Below are positions 9,839 through 21,727 of a DNA stretch of 64,000 nt, piece after piece. The notes beneath the pieces were generated by a model. That model did not search any database, had not been told where the DNA came from, and saw only the letters and a list, made by a program, of their open reading frames with translations. The position numbers and the translations under genes are program-made. Source of the DNA: Eopsaltria australis (taxonomy: Eukaryota; Chordata; Aves; Passeriformes; Petroicidae); contig JAVTVJ010000520.1 of the NCBI GenBank assembly GCA_034509425.1, positions 806,001-870,000 of the forward strand, given 5' to 3'. Numbering within the stretch: position 1 is the stretch's first letter; each line of letters begins with the position of its first letter.

Positions 9839-12800
9839 ACAACCAGTCCAGGCAACCCTGCAAAGTAACAACTTCATAGATTTTAGAATTAGAATTTAGA
9901 ATTATGCTTCTTCTGCAAGTTTTTATCCGGTTTCCCACTGGAGGCTGACCTTGGTCTGACCAGAGTCTCTCCAGAGGACACCCAAGGTACCATCACTCCT
10001 GACCCTCCTCATTTCCATGTCTCCAGTGTCTGCCTGAACCACATCAGGACTGTCCTTACCCAGCTGTATTTTCAATTAGGATCTGTTTTGCTTCTCCCTG
10101 CTCAGACGCCTGCTGGAAATGCCATGTCTCTCCCCGGGGTGCCACAGCAGACTGACACAGAGCTGGAGTGTTTATTTTCATCAGCCGAGACACGATTTCA
10201 CCACGTTCAGCAAGAGGGAACTCGGAGAAGCACAACGGAATGGGCAGAACCCGAGCTGTAATTCGAGAAGGAGGGTTTTTTTCACCTCCCCACCCAGCCA
10301 GGAGCACTCAGGTTTTGCTGGCAGGGGCTGCTGGATTTGCACTAAATCACTCAGAACCTCTGTGAGCTCTGCCTTGTGCAAAGGGAAAGACACTGCGATC
10401 AGAGGTTATTCTCAGATAATTGTCATGGAAATCCTCAGTTATAAGACACTCGAATGATTTTTTTCTTTTTCCACTAAAAAAATGCTGAGGAGAAAACTTG
10501 AGAATGCTGGAAACACTAGAAAAATGAGAAAGAATGGAAAATACTTATCAAAGGAAATTATTAAATCTTCATGTTCTGCAGCAAAAGGAGACCCAAGAAT
10601 TGTCTGATGTGACATTTCTAGACTGAAACATTATCAGGATGTTTCCCAAGCTCACAGACTGATTTCAGTATTAAACCTGACTGGATTTAATCAGAGAAAA
10701 TTGAGACTTGCCCATAAATGGGTTCCCTGAAAGCAAAGGGGTTCAGCAACTCCTCCACCCCTGGGAATTATTACAATTATTTTGTAGATTGACTTGTCAA
10801 CACTTTGTAACTCAACCAAAAACACGGAGAGTATTTACACGGCTTCCCTTCCCCAGAACCTCGTGAAAGAGGTTTTATAGACATACTAAATATCTGCTTT
10901 AAATTATTATGAAGTGCAGTAAAGCACCATAAAACCATCAGTCACCAGCGGGAAATGAACTAAATTAAAGCTGGTTACGATTTACAGTCCAAGATCCTGT
11001 CCAGCTGTTTAGGGTTTGTTGTATCCCAAAATTAACTGTGGAGGAAAGCCAAATTTCAGGTGTAAGAGAAGGAATATCAAGAGTAGCAATTTCTTGAGCC
11101 ACAGAAACAGCACAAGGGAGTCCCCATGATAGTGCCAGGGGAAAAATATGCAGATGAGGGAGGGTTTTAAGGATCCTGGTTAAAAGCCAGTCCATTCCTA
11201 AACCTTTTCTGAATTTATTTTAGCCAGGAAACATACACAGATTTTTTTAGGAGCCTCATGAAAACGCTCATGATAATCTGTGTTCCAGGAGAAATTAATA
11301 GCAAATCACATTTGTCAGGTTTTACTTCTTCTTGTTCACAATTAACGAGGCCTCGTGTTAGCCCTAAAATGTGGAATGATTTCTTCTGAGATCTCATGAG
11401 ACACATGAGACTTTTGGAATATCAATCCAATTCATGCCTTCCTGAGACTTTAAATTAATCACACTGATTACAGCTTTATTTACCCACCAAGGCCTGCTTA
11501 GTCCCTCCTTTGTTGCTGTAAAAAAGCTTGTTACTCTCTTTAATTGAGCTGCTTTAGTAAACCACGAGCATTCACACTAATTATTTTCCTTGATGAGAGT
11601 GGAGCTCCTAATTACTAAAGCTCCCCGAAATCTGTCATCTGACAAGGAACATTACAGTGGCACGTGGGACAGTTCTGGGGTAGGAGACACCGAGCAGATG
11701 GTGGAGAAGGCAACGAGGAGCCAGCCCAGAGCCACGTGGAGCCAGGAACAAGAATTCCACCAAACCCTGCCTTTCCACAATACACAAATGGGAATGTTGC
11801 TTTATTTATAGTCTTCAAATGAGAGATTCATTTGATCAAGCGTTTCATGTACGTCGGAATTGTTTAATCGCTCGCGTTGCTTTGTTGAAGACATTCGCCT
11901 TTTAAATTTAAATTTAGAGTGAAAACTTTTTCAATTAATGTTTTTTTTTTAATTTCAGTGAGATACTTTTAAGCTAATTTCTCTTGATCCGGTTCTAATG
12001 CAGCGTTGAAATAAAAATGAGAAATATTTGTTTTAACTAGCAGTGCCATTTGGTCAAAAAGCCTGGGTTGTCATTTGGGCTAGAAAGAAGAGGTTTCAGT
12101 GGAACATTCCAAGTGGACGTGGAATTAAAACACAGTTAAAAACAGTTTTTAAGTTCAACCAGTAAAATAGAAACACTTATTTGCACAAAAATAATTGTAT
12201 TAAAAACCGAATAAACAGGAATCTGTTTCCTGTTGGACATCCCACAGCTCAGGAAGGAGGTGGTGGACAGACAGAAGGACAGCAGGACGAAGCCTGGGCA
12301 TGGAACTCTCATCAATCTGGAGGCACAAAAAAACTCCCCAGTTATTTGCAAATCAAACCAGTAACAATTCAATCCAGGGAGCAGAGGGGAGGAGCACTGG
12401 GGCCTGAAATGACAGCAGGGCAGGAGTCAGGAGCTCTGGGATCTCCTGGATTTCTCATCCAGGTGCAGACTCAACCCAGTCTTGTTTAACTCAGAGCAGG
12501 CAAGTTCCCAGTTTGCAGCAGCTCCGGCGCACTCTCAGGAGCTATGAATACATTGTACTTGCTTGTTCACATTATTCCTGTGTTTATTCTTCTTCCTGGC
12601 AGTTACACGAGTTTTGGGTCAGTCAGAGTGCTGTAAGTGCTTGGTGAATGGGATAAAGCAGCTTCTGTCGCGAGTCACACGAATAAAACACCAATATCTC
12701 ATCTTTAGCTGAGCACATTACCCAGGTCTCTTGCAGAATGGATCTGCTAACCAGATTAGATGCCATTTGAAATCTCTGGAGAGCACTCCTAAATACATTA

Positions 12801-13178
12801 CAGGATTTGCATAACAACAGCCAGTTTAAGCAGCACACAGAAGGAACAGATGATGATCCACAAAACAAATCTGCATGTCTGAAAACTCCCTGCTCGCTGG
12901 TATTCATCCTGCACAGCATCCCAGCAAGCCAACAGCATCCTCTGACTCCATCTCAGTGGCGCAACAATAATCTTAAATAATGTCTCTTCTGGATTACTCA
13001 GCAGGGATGGGAGCCCACACCTCCTCTGCACAGCCCAGGCTGGCACCACGGGTGTGTGCAGTGCTTGGTGGTGGACAAGGAGGGGGGATCCAGCAGCCCT
13101 GTGTTGGTGGAGAGGGCAGGGGTGCAGACAACAGCAGAGCCACACAGCTGGTGGGTGACTCTGAAGAGCTGGTGCTGC
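9839..13178. other. unique non-coding sequence, AT-rich
   Basis: No gene and no clear transposon. The interval becomes increasingly AT-rich from 10,400 onward. Best candidates for constraint are 11,260-11,600 and 11,820-12,050. The remainder holds only short overlapping frames. Confidence 0.55.
11820..12050. promoter_or_regulatory. candidate conserved non-coding element, CpG-retaining
   Basis: Within AT-rich DNA the stretch 11838-11880 has six CpGs (AAGCGTTTCATGTACGTCGG and TTAATCGCTCGCGTTGC). It is followed by CATTCGCC, TTCAATTAATG, TTGATCCGG and GCAGCGTTG. Methylated CpG decays quickly in birds, so a dense group in AT-rich, repeat-free sequence suggests selection. An alignment is needed. 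Confidence 0.38.
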
Positions 13179-13669
13179 TGCCTTCTTCCCAACCTGGAAA
13201 TTAAACTTGAGATAATTTTAGGAAGGAGATATTTATTTTGAAGACCTTCAGGACAGTTATGGGAAGATGTCCACAAAAGCCCAGCCCCTCCAGGGGTGAG
13301 TACATATTTGTAGCTTGTAGGAAATTAGCATAATTGATAAAAAGCACCAATTAGGAGGACAAGTGGTGATTCAATTCCCCCCACCCAGGTCAAGCCCCTT
13401 CTCTGGAGTCCCACCCTCAGCATTGGCTGTATTTTGTTCATGAAAATGTATCTCAAAGAGTTGTTCTTGGCCTTGGTTCCCAGGAAGAACCAAGATAGGA
13501 CAGGGGCCTGGAGCTCTGGAATTTGTTTTGTCTTTCTGCCGAGGGAAAGGCCATGGAAAAGTACTGGGAAAACTAGTCACTAATTCAATAAGCTACAGAG
13601 CAACAAATACATGTGCTAAGAATACAGAGAACACACAAAAGGAAAAAAGGCAAAACCCAAACAGCATCA
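13179..13669 (-). mobile_element. solo LTR, family 2 (ERV)
   Basis: This is the reverse-strand copy of the LTR at 53,284-53,799. On the minus strand it begins TGATGCTGTTTGGGTTTTGC and ends in AAGGCA. It has a polyadenylation signal (AATAAA, 13232-13237 on the minus strand) and a decayed TATA region just upstream. Flanking tetramers are CTGC on the left and ATGC on the right (3 of 4 match), a possible worn 4-bp target duplication. No internal retroviral sequence adjoins it, so it is a solo LTR. Family assignment beyond ERV is inference. Confidence 0.82.
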
Positions 13670-15685
13670 ATGCCTTTGGATGATCCTAGGACAGCTGACA
13701 TGGTCAGGCTGTGACAGACTGGACACTCAGGAGGAACTCATCATGCCCTGTGCAAGAGATGCAGGGATGTGTCAGGGTTTTCACCAGCTCTGGTCCATTC
13801 TGCATCTTCCCTCAGTGTTGGATGTTCTATGGAATGTTCATTTTGTTGGTTCAGAGGAAGCAGTGACCCCCTGACAGTCACTTAAATAAACTTTATGTTG
13901 GTTCTGGAGGCACACCCTGAGCTGCCATGAGTGCTGTGCCATGGACAAGTGCCAGGGTGCAGGAGCAGCTCCCAGCACAGAGCAGAGGGTGAGCAGCAGA
14001 GCTGGGCACAGGCACAGCTGGAAAATGTGTGGAGAAACAGGGGTCAGGCATGAGACAGTGGAGAGGGGCTCCAGAGCAGCTGCACGGGTGTGCCAGGCTG
14101 AGAACGAGCAGAATTTGAACAAAGTGCCCCAGATTTTATCTGACTATCGCTGGGTTCCACAAACACTACAATTATCTCCTCATCCTGAGGTACAGCCTTC
14201 TTTTCAAGGATAATCCTACTGGAAAAGACAGTTTCACTGTGACAAATGACCATTCGCATGCAATTACACATCTGCCCCCTTCCAGATGTGGCTGGGAAAT
14301 GACACACTCAGCTCAGGGACACAGCTGGGTGCCACCTCCATCCCCACGTCCTCCAGGACTAACGAGGGCTGCGAAGAGTGAGGCTTTGATAGCTCAGCAC
14401 ATCCCACAAAGAGGCTCAGGTCGTGCCTGCAGCCGGGAACATTTAAATGAGACGAATCCCGTTTCAGAACACGGCTGCCTAAGTGGAGAGTCGCTATTTT
14501 GGGTAGACCCAGAGGAGTCCCTGGTGTATTGAGAGCTTTCAGAGGGCTGTGGTGATGGGCAGTTCTAACGAAGCCTCAGCTGCAGAGCTCTTTTCACAGA
14601 TGTTTCAGCAGCACAGAGAGCTGCAGGCTCCGCATCAGGACCTTCTGATGGATCCAGGCCCAATTATGTGCCAAATGTTCTTCAGCTTTCCTCTGACCAG
14701 CGCTAATGGACCCACTTAGAGCTCCACATAAAAACTGGTCAGCGTTAAATTGGAAAAAAACACCTCTCGGTGCATTCACGGGTGGGGGCTGGGCTGGGCT
14801 GGAACAGCAGAGGGACAAAAGGAGCATCAGGACTCGGCTGGATTGGCAGAGCACAAAGGAATGAAATGTGAGAACACTGCAAAAGCCACACTTGAAGTGA
14901 CTATCAAACCGTGTTTACCAGGAAAACTGCGCGAGGGCTCTGGAACGCCCTTCCCCAACAAGCACCCACGCAGCGCTGCGGGCGAACAAAGCGGAGACAG
15001 AAAACAGATGGAGAAATCAGCAATGAAAGGGAACGCTTCCATCTCCCCTCCCAGCCCGAATAAGCACGTACAGGGACACGGCTCTTTGTGCCAGGCAGCC
15101 CGAACCGAAGCGAACGCCTGCTATGGTGCTCTCTGTGGTTATTCTAACACTGCCTCGGGCTAGAACAGCCAGCAGAGTTGTTGGATGGCGTGGGATGCAT
15201 TCGCAGCCCGCTGCGGGAAGGTTCCTGCTGGCAGCTTGGATCTTGCTGCTCGCAGGTATTTGTGCTCGTGTCCAAAATTGGCTGGAAAACACCGCATCCT
15301 CCCACACATCACGGGCCAGAGAGCACGCACCTGGCTGAATCTGTGTTTCCCTTTCTCTGGATTTTGTTCGGGATCTTCTTGGTGAATGTTTTGTTCGGTT
15401 CTGATTTTACACAGGCTGGGTCGTTGTCTTCTGTTCCACCTGAAAGGAATGGGGAACTTGTCTTTACAAACAAACTGTGGGTCTTGCCAGTAGATAGCTA
15501 ACACTGAGAGATAAAAGAAACAATGGGGAGCGTTCCACTGATTGATGAATGGAGAGAGATTTGCATTTACAAAGGTCTGCTGATAAATAAAACTGAATAT
15601 TGGAAGATGAAAAGAACCATAAATTCCGTAAGGAATTCCACTGAGTGACACAAGGGAAGGACAAAAGAGGGTGGGAATTATACAT
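13670..15685. other. unique non-coding sequence
   Basis: No recognised repeat or exon. The block 14,860-15,300 is richer in CpG than its surroundings but too short and sparse for a CpG island. Frames of up to 163 codons overlap on both strands without motif. Confidence 0.5.
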
Positions 15686-15926
15686 TAGAGGGGGGTCTTA
15701 GGCGTTCTGGGAAGCCTGCACCTCTCAAACACCTCAGCCAAAGGGGAAAGAGAGAAGGGCCTGCAGTCGGGAAATTAGAATAAAAGAGAGGCTGCGTCCT
15801 CCAAAATTTGAGAGACCCCATGGGAAAAGCCCCATGGCCTCTCCCTTTATTCAAATAAAGTCACAGGACTCCTCTGTCTCCTTTCTGGACACAAACCTCT
15901 GGTGTTTGTGGATTAATTTCCTCACA
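15686..15926 (+). mobile_element. solo LTR, ERVL-like
   Basis: The segment has LTR architecture on the plus strand: a GGGGGGTCTTAGGCGTTCTG start, a TATA-like AATAAAAGAG at 15,779, AATAAA at 15,854-15,859 (75 bp later), and an end with CTGGACACAAACCTCTGGTG and a T-rich segment. It closely resembles songbird ERVL-type LTRs as I remember them. The left boundary is uncertain by a few bases (possible TACAT and CACAC flanks match only 3 of 5). It is short, about 240 bp, and no internal region is attached. Confidence 0.75.
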
Positions 15927-16930
15927 CACCTCTGTTTGTCCCCTCACCTGGGCACGAGGGCTCTGCCATTCCCTTTCTGGTGCTGCACTTCTCTGCATCC
16001 AACCCTCCGCTCTTGCACAACGTCCTGGAGTTTCAGATTTCCCTGTTTGCCTCCTCATTCACACGACTGGAACAGTTCCACGACAGCATGTCAAACTCTA
16101 CTCTCATCAGGATTTTGTGCACGTTGTTCCTCTAGTGCCGGGCCCAAAGGGGCCGAGTCTGTACCAGCCCCTGCAGGAGCTGTGATGGTGAGGAAAGAGG
16201 CTGCTGAAGAGAAAGTGCTCGTTCTGACAGTGCTTTAGACAACTGCCTCCTGCCAAATAATCCCACGTTGTTTTCCTGAAGTGCTTTTAAAACTGAAATA
16301 GCATTGAGTTAGAAAGCTCACAAATGGTATTTGAGACGTAAGGGGATGGAAATTAGCAGCTGATACGAATTTCCTGCGAGAGGTTCACAGAATCAGGTTT
16401 GACAGAACTTCTAATTCGTAAGATAAGTGTGTTCATGAACATTTCAGCTGCCAGGTCATGTCACAGCAGAGAAATTGGAATGCAGCAGGGTTTGAAACGA
16501 GCCAACTTTTGTTCAGGAGTCGGGGCAAGTGCAATAAGCAGCCAGAGCTGAGTGAATAATGAATCATTTACTCGGGAACTGTCAGTTCGCTTTCTTCTCC
16601 AAATTATCCTGGCTTCCTCCAGTTTATTCCTTACCAACATAATGTGTGTGATGAAGTACCAGCTGTAATTCACTGGAGAGCAGTCCCCTGACATCACAAA
16701 CAGCTGCAGTTGGGTCCAGAGGCCATGAGATCCATCATGTCCCTGGCTGAATGAACACAACCTCGTGGCCCTTGGTTTCAAGCCCAGGAATTGTCCTCTG
16801 CTCTGGGTGAGACAAGGATCTCACTCTTTGGACCCCTCATCACATCTCTGGAGCCCAAATCCCAGGGGGCAGGGGGAGCAGAGGAACCCAGTGAGTCATC
16901 TCCTAAAAATGCCAATTCACCACACATGGG
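15927..16930. other. unique non-coding sequence
   Basis: No gene or transposon recognised. 16,540-16,660 is AT-rich with GAATAATGAATCATTTACTCG, a weak candidate for a conserved element. Confidence 0.5.
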
Positions 16931-17130
16931 AGTCCCAGAGTCCCAGAATCACTGAGGTTGGGAAAGACCTCCAGGATCACTGAGTCCAACCTGTGCCTGA
17001 TGCCCACCTTGTCACTCAGACACAGCACTGAGGGCCATGCCCAGCTGTTCCTTGGACACCTCCAGGGATGGGGACTCCAAACCTCCCTGGGCAGCCCCTT
17101 CCAATGCCTGAGCACCCTTTTCGAAATGCT
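16931..17130 (-). mobile_element. CR1 LINE 3' fragment
   Basis: Antisense CR1 tail words on the plus strand: CCCAGAATCACTGAGGTTGG, GAAAGACCTCCAGGATCACT, GAGTCCAACCTGTGCC, CACCTCCAGGGATGGGGACT and CTCCCTGGGCAGCC. The fragment is limited to the 3' UTR and breaks off before the coding part. Confidence 0.92.
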
Positions 17131-17790
17131 GGTGGGACAGGGAGCCTCTCAGAGGAAGGGATCTCCCAGTAACAGCCTTGGGCCAGCACTCAGCCACAGC
17201 TTGGGGCCCGGAGGGGCTGAGCCATGGCAGCTGACCTGCCATTAGCAGCAAAAGCTGTCTCCCACCACTGCTGCTGTACCTGAGGTGCTCACTGATCTGA
17301 TCACTTTATTATCTCCGGGTGCCCTACGAGTGCAATGTAGAATTCCACCCCACGTATTTATAGCTGGCTAATCACAGCTTAATTACCAAGGCTCAGCAGG
17401 CTCTTGTATGAACACCGAGGCTGAGGCAGTTCCACCAGGAAACTTTTTATGAGATAAGCAGAAGCATCAAATTATTCAAGATGTGTGAGAAAAACCTATT
17501 TAGTGTTAATTGGGACAATTACCTTTTTTCCATAATTTGCATGTGTCCTGAATATTAAAACCATAATAAAAAGAAACCCCTGTCCCTGGCTCACTGCTGC
17601 CCAAAGAGTTGGGCTGTGGGGAGGAGGGGACAGTGCCAGGCTGAGGGGAGGGCAGAGGGGCAGTGATGAGGCCTGCAGCAGCCTCAGGGCATGGGCTGGG
17701 CAGGGAAAGGGGAACCCCCATGAGAACAAAATAAACAGGGGAAAACAGCGGCACCCACAGGTTGGGGATATTGGCGGAACCAGAGGGACT
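17131..17790. other. unique non-coding sequence
   Basis: No repeat recognised. The AT-rich part 17,330-17,570 includes a CACAGCTTAATTACC site. No coding signal. Confidence 0.5.
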
Positions 17791-17907
17791 CTACTGGAGC
17801 AACTGGAGGAGTGGAAGGTGTCCCTGCCCACAGCAGGGGGGTAGAACAAGATGGGCTTTAAGGTCCCTTCCAACCCAAACCATTCTATGATTCCATCTGA
17901 TTCTATC
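17791..17907 (+). mobile_element. CR1 LINE 3' end
   Basis: Sense-orientation CR1 tail: GTGGAAGGTGTCCCTGCCCA, then GGCTTTAAGGTCCCTTCCAA, CCCAAACCATTCTATGATTC. The 3' terminus with ATTCTATG-type repeats is preserved, and the 5' part is missing. Confidence 0.95.
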
Positions 17908-18839
17908 CTGTGCATCCTCCATGCCAGATGGAGCTCCAGGAGCCCCAGCAGCTCACACAGAAAGGCACAGATGCCTGGAGAAGCTGCTGCTCCTGGAGCT
18001 GCAGCCCTGCCTGGTGACTGTCCCATGCACCAGGGACAGGCTCATCCCCTGAAATTCAGCTCCTGTTCCCTGCACAGCCCCAGTGACCCATGCTGGGTTA
18101 GCAGCCCAGTAACCAATTCTAGGTTAGCAGCTCTGTTTTTTGGGGTGGAGAGGAGCAGGAGCCACTCCCAGCCCTCACCTGTGAGCAGAGCTGGGCTGCT
18201 GCCCCACCACTGTGGCTCCTCAGCCAGGAGCCCCTTCCCCACAGAGCCAGGCAGCTCCTGCACTTGCAAGAGCTTGGCTGACATTCGGCAGATATTAAGT
18301 TCTGTTAAGCCAAACATCAAGCTGTATTGACCCAGAGTTAAATATTGACAGAGGTGATGCTGCCACGATCCCACCGGCTGCAGCAGCACTTCAGGGAAAA
18401 CTCTTTATCAGCTTCTGTGAGCCCTCAGATGCTGGAGTTTGCACATGTGATTGGACTGAGCAATGCCTGCCTGACCTTCAAGGAGCGATGCAGAGCAGGA
18501 TTTCCTAATTCCTTCTGACTTTCAGGCAAAGAATCCTGCAATATTATTTTCTTCTCGCTGATAGTGATTATTGTTGCTGCTGGAAACACGGCTGGGTTAC
18601 CCCAGTAACCCCAGCCCAGACCTCAGGCCTTTCCAGAAAGGGAGGAAAAGGCCAGTGTTTTCCAAAATACCTGGATACATTCTAGAAAGAACTTCTCCTG
18701 CAGATAATTGCATTCAGTGACACAGAAACAAACCATAAACATGATAGGTATTTAAATGGTTTTAAAAGCCTCATTTATAAGCTTCAGCGATGCTTCTAAA
18801 AACGTGTCTTACAAAAGGAGAAGGGGAGAAGAAACCTGT
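17908..18839. other. unique non-coding sequence
   Basis: Nothing recognisable. Short frames overlap on both strands. Confidence 0.5.
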
Positions 18840-18970
18840 GAGGCACTGGCACAGGTTGTCCAGAAAAGTGATGGATGCCACACTCCCTGCTCCCCATCCC
18901 TGTTCCAGGCCAGGTTGGGGGGGCTTGGAACAACCTGGTCTGGTGGGAAGTGTCCCTGCCTGTGGCATCT
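18840..18970 (+). mobile_element. CR1 LINE fragment, 3' end missing
   Basis: Sense CR1 words GGCACTGGCACAGGTTGTCC, CAGGCCAGGTTGG and GGAACAACCTGGTCTGGTGG, then loss of the usual terminal TTCCAACCC block. It lies head-on to the antisense copy at 19,014, forming an imperfect inverted pair. Confidence 0.88.
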
Positions 18971-19013
18971 CTGATTCTACTGAATTCATTCCCATGAACC
19001 CATGAACTAAAAT

Positions 19014-19275
19014 ATCACAGAATCATGGAATTGTTTGGGTTGGAAGGCACCTTTAAGCCTGTTCCATCCCACCCCCTGCCATGGGCAGGGACACCTTCCA
19101 CTATTCCAGGGTGCTCCAAGCCCTGTTCCAACCTGGCCTTGGGCATCCAGGGGCAGCCACAGCTTCTCTGGGCACCCTGTGCCAGGGCCTCCCCACCCTC
19201 ACAGGGAAAAAATCCATCCCAATATCCCATCTAACCCTGTCCTCTGGCAGTGGGAATTCCTTCCCCCTTTCTGTC
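19014..19275 (-). mobile_element. CR1 LINE 3' fragment
   Basis: Antisense tail begins CACAGAATCATGGAATTGTT and TGGGTTGGAAGGCACC, followed by CCACTATTCCAGGGTGCTCC, GGCAGCCACAGCTTCTCTGG and CCTCCCCACCCTCACAGGG. Standard CR1 3' UTR order, truncated at the 5' side. Confidence 0.95.
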
Positions 19276-19740
19276 ACAGCCTCCTGGCAGCTCCCCCAGG
19301 GCTAGGTGGGCTCGGGGGCTCTGGCTGTAGACCAGCCCATCCCAGCCCGTGCCATAATTCACTGCTACTAAAGAATCATAACAGAGCTATTTACAGCAGC
19401 CATTAAATAAGACAATATTTCAGCATTGATTTTGTGTCCTTCCCACTAGCGCACACAGCTTTTGATAACTCAAACCTTATGGATTTTTCTATAAACAAAA
19501 AATTATCCCCTGCAGCAGGTGGGAGCTTTGGTTGGTTACAGCAGGGACGGGCCCTGCCCGTGGGGCTCAGTGGGGCAGGACAGACACAACTCCTGCACTT
19601 CTCTGGCTGGGGATTAACAAGAAGCCAGAAAAGGATGTTTGAGAATCAGCAATGATAACTCTGTGTGATCTCTGCCAACCTTTCAGCTGCCCGTGAAACA
19701 CTCTTTATTTATTTATACGATTTTTTTTTACAAGAGAATG
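19276..19740. other. unique non-coding sequence
   Basis: No element recognised. Contains a short AT-rich run with TTTATTTATTTATACG near 19,705. Confidence 0.5.
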
Positions 19741-20010
19741 TAGTGACAGGACGAGAGGCAATGGCTTCACATGGCAGAGAGCAGGTTTAGAGGGGATATT
19801 AGGGAGAAATTCTTCCTTGTGAGGGTGGGGAGGCCCTGGCACAGGTTGCCCAGAGAAGCTGTGGCTGCCCCTGGATCCCTGGAATTGTCCAAGGCCAGGT
19901 TGGATGGGGCTTGGAGCAACCTGGGACAGTGGAAGGTGTCCCTGCCATGAACAAAATGAGCTTTAAGGTCCTTCCAACCCAAACCATTCCATGATTCTAT
20001 GGTTCCATGA
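19741..20010 (+). mobile_element. CR1 LINE 3' fragment
   Basis: Sense CR1 starting GTGACAGGACGAGAGGCAAT, through GGAGGCCCTGGCACAGGTTG, to AAGGTCCTTCCAACCCAAAC and CATTCCATGATTCTATGG. The tail is intact. Confidence 0.96.
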
Positions 20011-21667
20011 TATTCTAACTCTACTCAGGAGACAGCAGCTCAGTGTCCAACGGCCCAGGCACTCCAGGGGGATCTGCTTGGGCAGGAGGAGCCTGTGGAT
20101 GAAGAGGGAAGCAAAGATCCTCCTTTCATGGGAAATGTGCTGCCTCCCTCCATCCCTCCCCTGCCGTGAGCCACAAGGAGCCAGCACCTATTTCCACAGC
20201 ATGCAAGGGTTGCAGGAGCCCTGTTCTGACTCCCTGCACAAAGCACCCCAGGAGTCCTCACAAATACACAGCCAGAGCATGACAAAAAGAGGCTGCAAAA
20301 TCAAAAACTCAAGTACAGCCAAGGTGGGGAGCTGTGGTTTTTAGGGGGGTTTCTGGAGCTCAGCTTTGCCATGACTCCACATGGTGACAGACCAAAAGAG
20401 CAGTGGCATCTGATGGCAGCCTCCATCCCTCTGCATCCACCCACAACCCCTCAGCTTTTTGCTGCATTACACCAAGAACACACATGAGAAGATGCCCTTT
20501 TTCTGTGCCTGGCTGGAGTCTGCCCATTTTAATCACCTGAGCTCCTGAGCAGCATCATTCACTTCAGGGGGGGGGCACAAATCAGCTCCCAGTCCATGGG
20601 CACTGGTGCAGGAAATTAAGACGAATTCAGTGGCTGCACACAGGGAGTGGGAAGAAAATTATACAGCTTGGTCTCATCTCATGTGTCCGTGGAATATTAA
20701 ATAAATAAATAAAGCTGAACACACACACCCTCCAGCCAGAAATGTCAGAGAAACCCTCGATGCACAGAGAGAGGGGAGGATTGGCAGGAGGGGCAGTGAT
20801 TTTGTTATGCTGGCAGTGGGCTCCTTCCCTCTCTTCCCAAAGGCAGAATTCCCAAACCATCTCCTCATGGAACATTTTGTGTCTCACTCACAGTAAATCA
20901 GAGGCTCTGAGGGGTGACTGAACCCTGTCCAGCCCTGCAGGACCCTCAGCATCCAAGGATGTCCCCCCACCATGGGGCTGGCAGGAGAGCCCAGACACCA
21001 ACACTGCACGTCAGCATTGAGCTCTGGCCTGTTCATGTTCCTGTTTGGGTGTTTACAAACTGGTTTGGGTTTTTGGTTGGCTGGCTTGGATCACAAATCC
21101 CTGACTGTGACAGGAATGATTGCTGAGAGAGCAGTGAGATAAAATTAATAAAACAATGGGAAATTATAAAGCAGCCTTGCTGGGTGATTTTATAAAGACA
21201 AAGGGGTCAGGGAAGTGATTGTGCTGGTCACAGTAAATATTTTTCTGGGTGATGACATTTGTGTACTGAATTTATTCCAAAACAAAAATTATGTGGTTTT
21301 TTTAGCAAAGAAACCAGCTCATGGATCAGTCACTGAACAAACAGACCTTTAAATCCACTTGGCCTTAACAAGGACAAGTACAGGCAATACAGGCTCCTAC
21401 AGCCCCCTAAATTCAGTGTCAGTTTGATTCTTTGTCATTCTGTGTTAGTCCAATTCCATTAGAAGGAGCTCCAGATAAAGATATCCAACCAAAATCCAAT
21501 GGAGAACCCAGGCTCCTTCCACAGGCCAGGTGTGAGATGGGCAGAGATGGATTTCACACCTGACTCAGGTGCAGTTTGTATCAGACTGAGGATAATTCAG
21601 TGATAACAGTTTATTAACATGGAAGGTAATGGCAACAACCAGAGCCAGGCTGTGTCTCTGTGCTGCT
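20011..21667. other. unique non-coding sequence
   Basis: No transposon or exon found. 21,130-21,330 is AT-rich with GATAAAATTAATAAAAC. A G8 run occurs at about 20,570. Frames are short. Confidence 0.5.
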
Positions 21668-21727
21668 CCTGCCCATTCCAGGCCATTCCAGGCCATTCCA
21701 GGCCATCCCAGGCCATTCCAGGCCAGC
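21668..21727. repeat. 10-bp minisatellite, about 6 copies
   Basis: Direct tandem copies of CATTCCAGGC, one with a C for T change. Clean short array beside unique sequence. Confidence 0.9.

Noticed and set aside
15340..15480. T-rich segment considered as another LTR
   Set aside because: No paired termini, target duplication or TATA/polyA-signal arrangement could be found.
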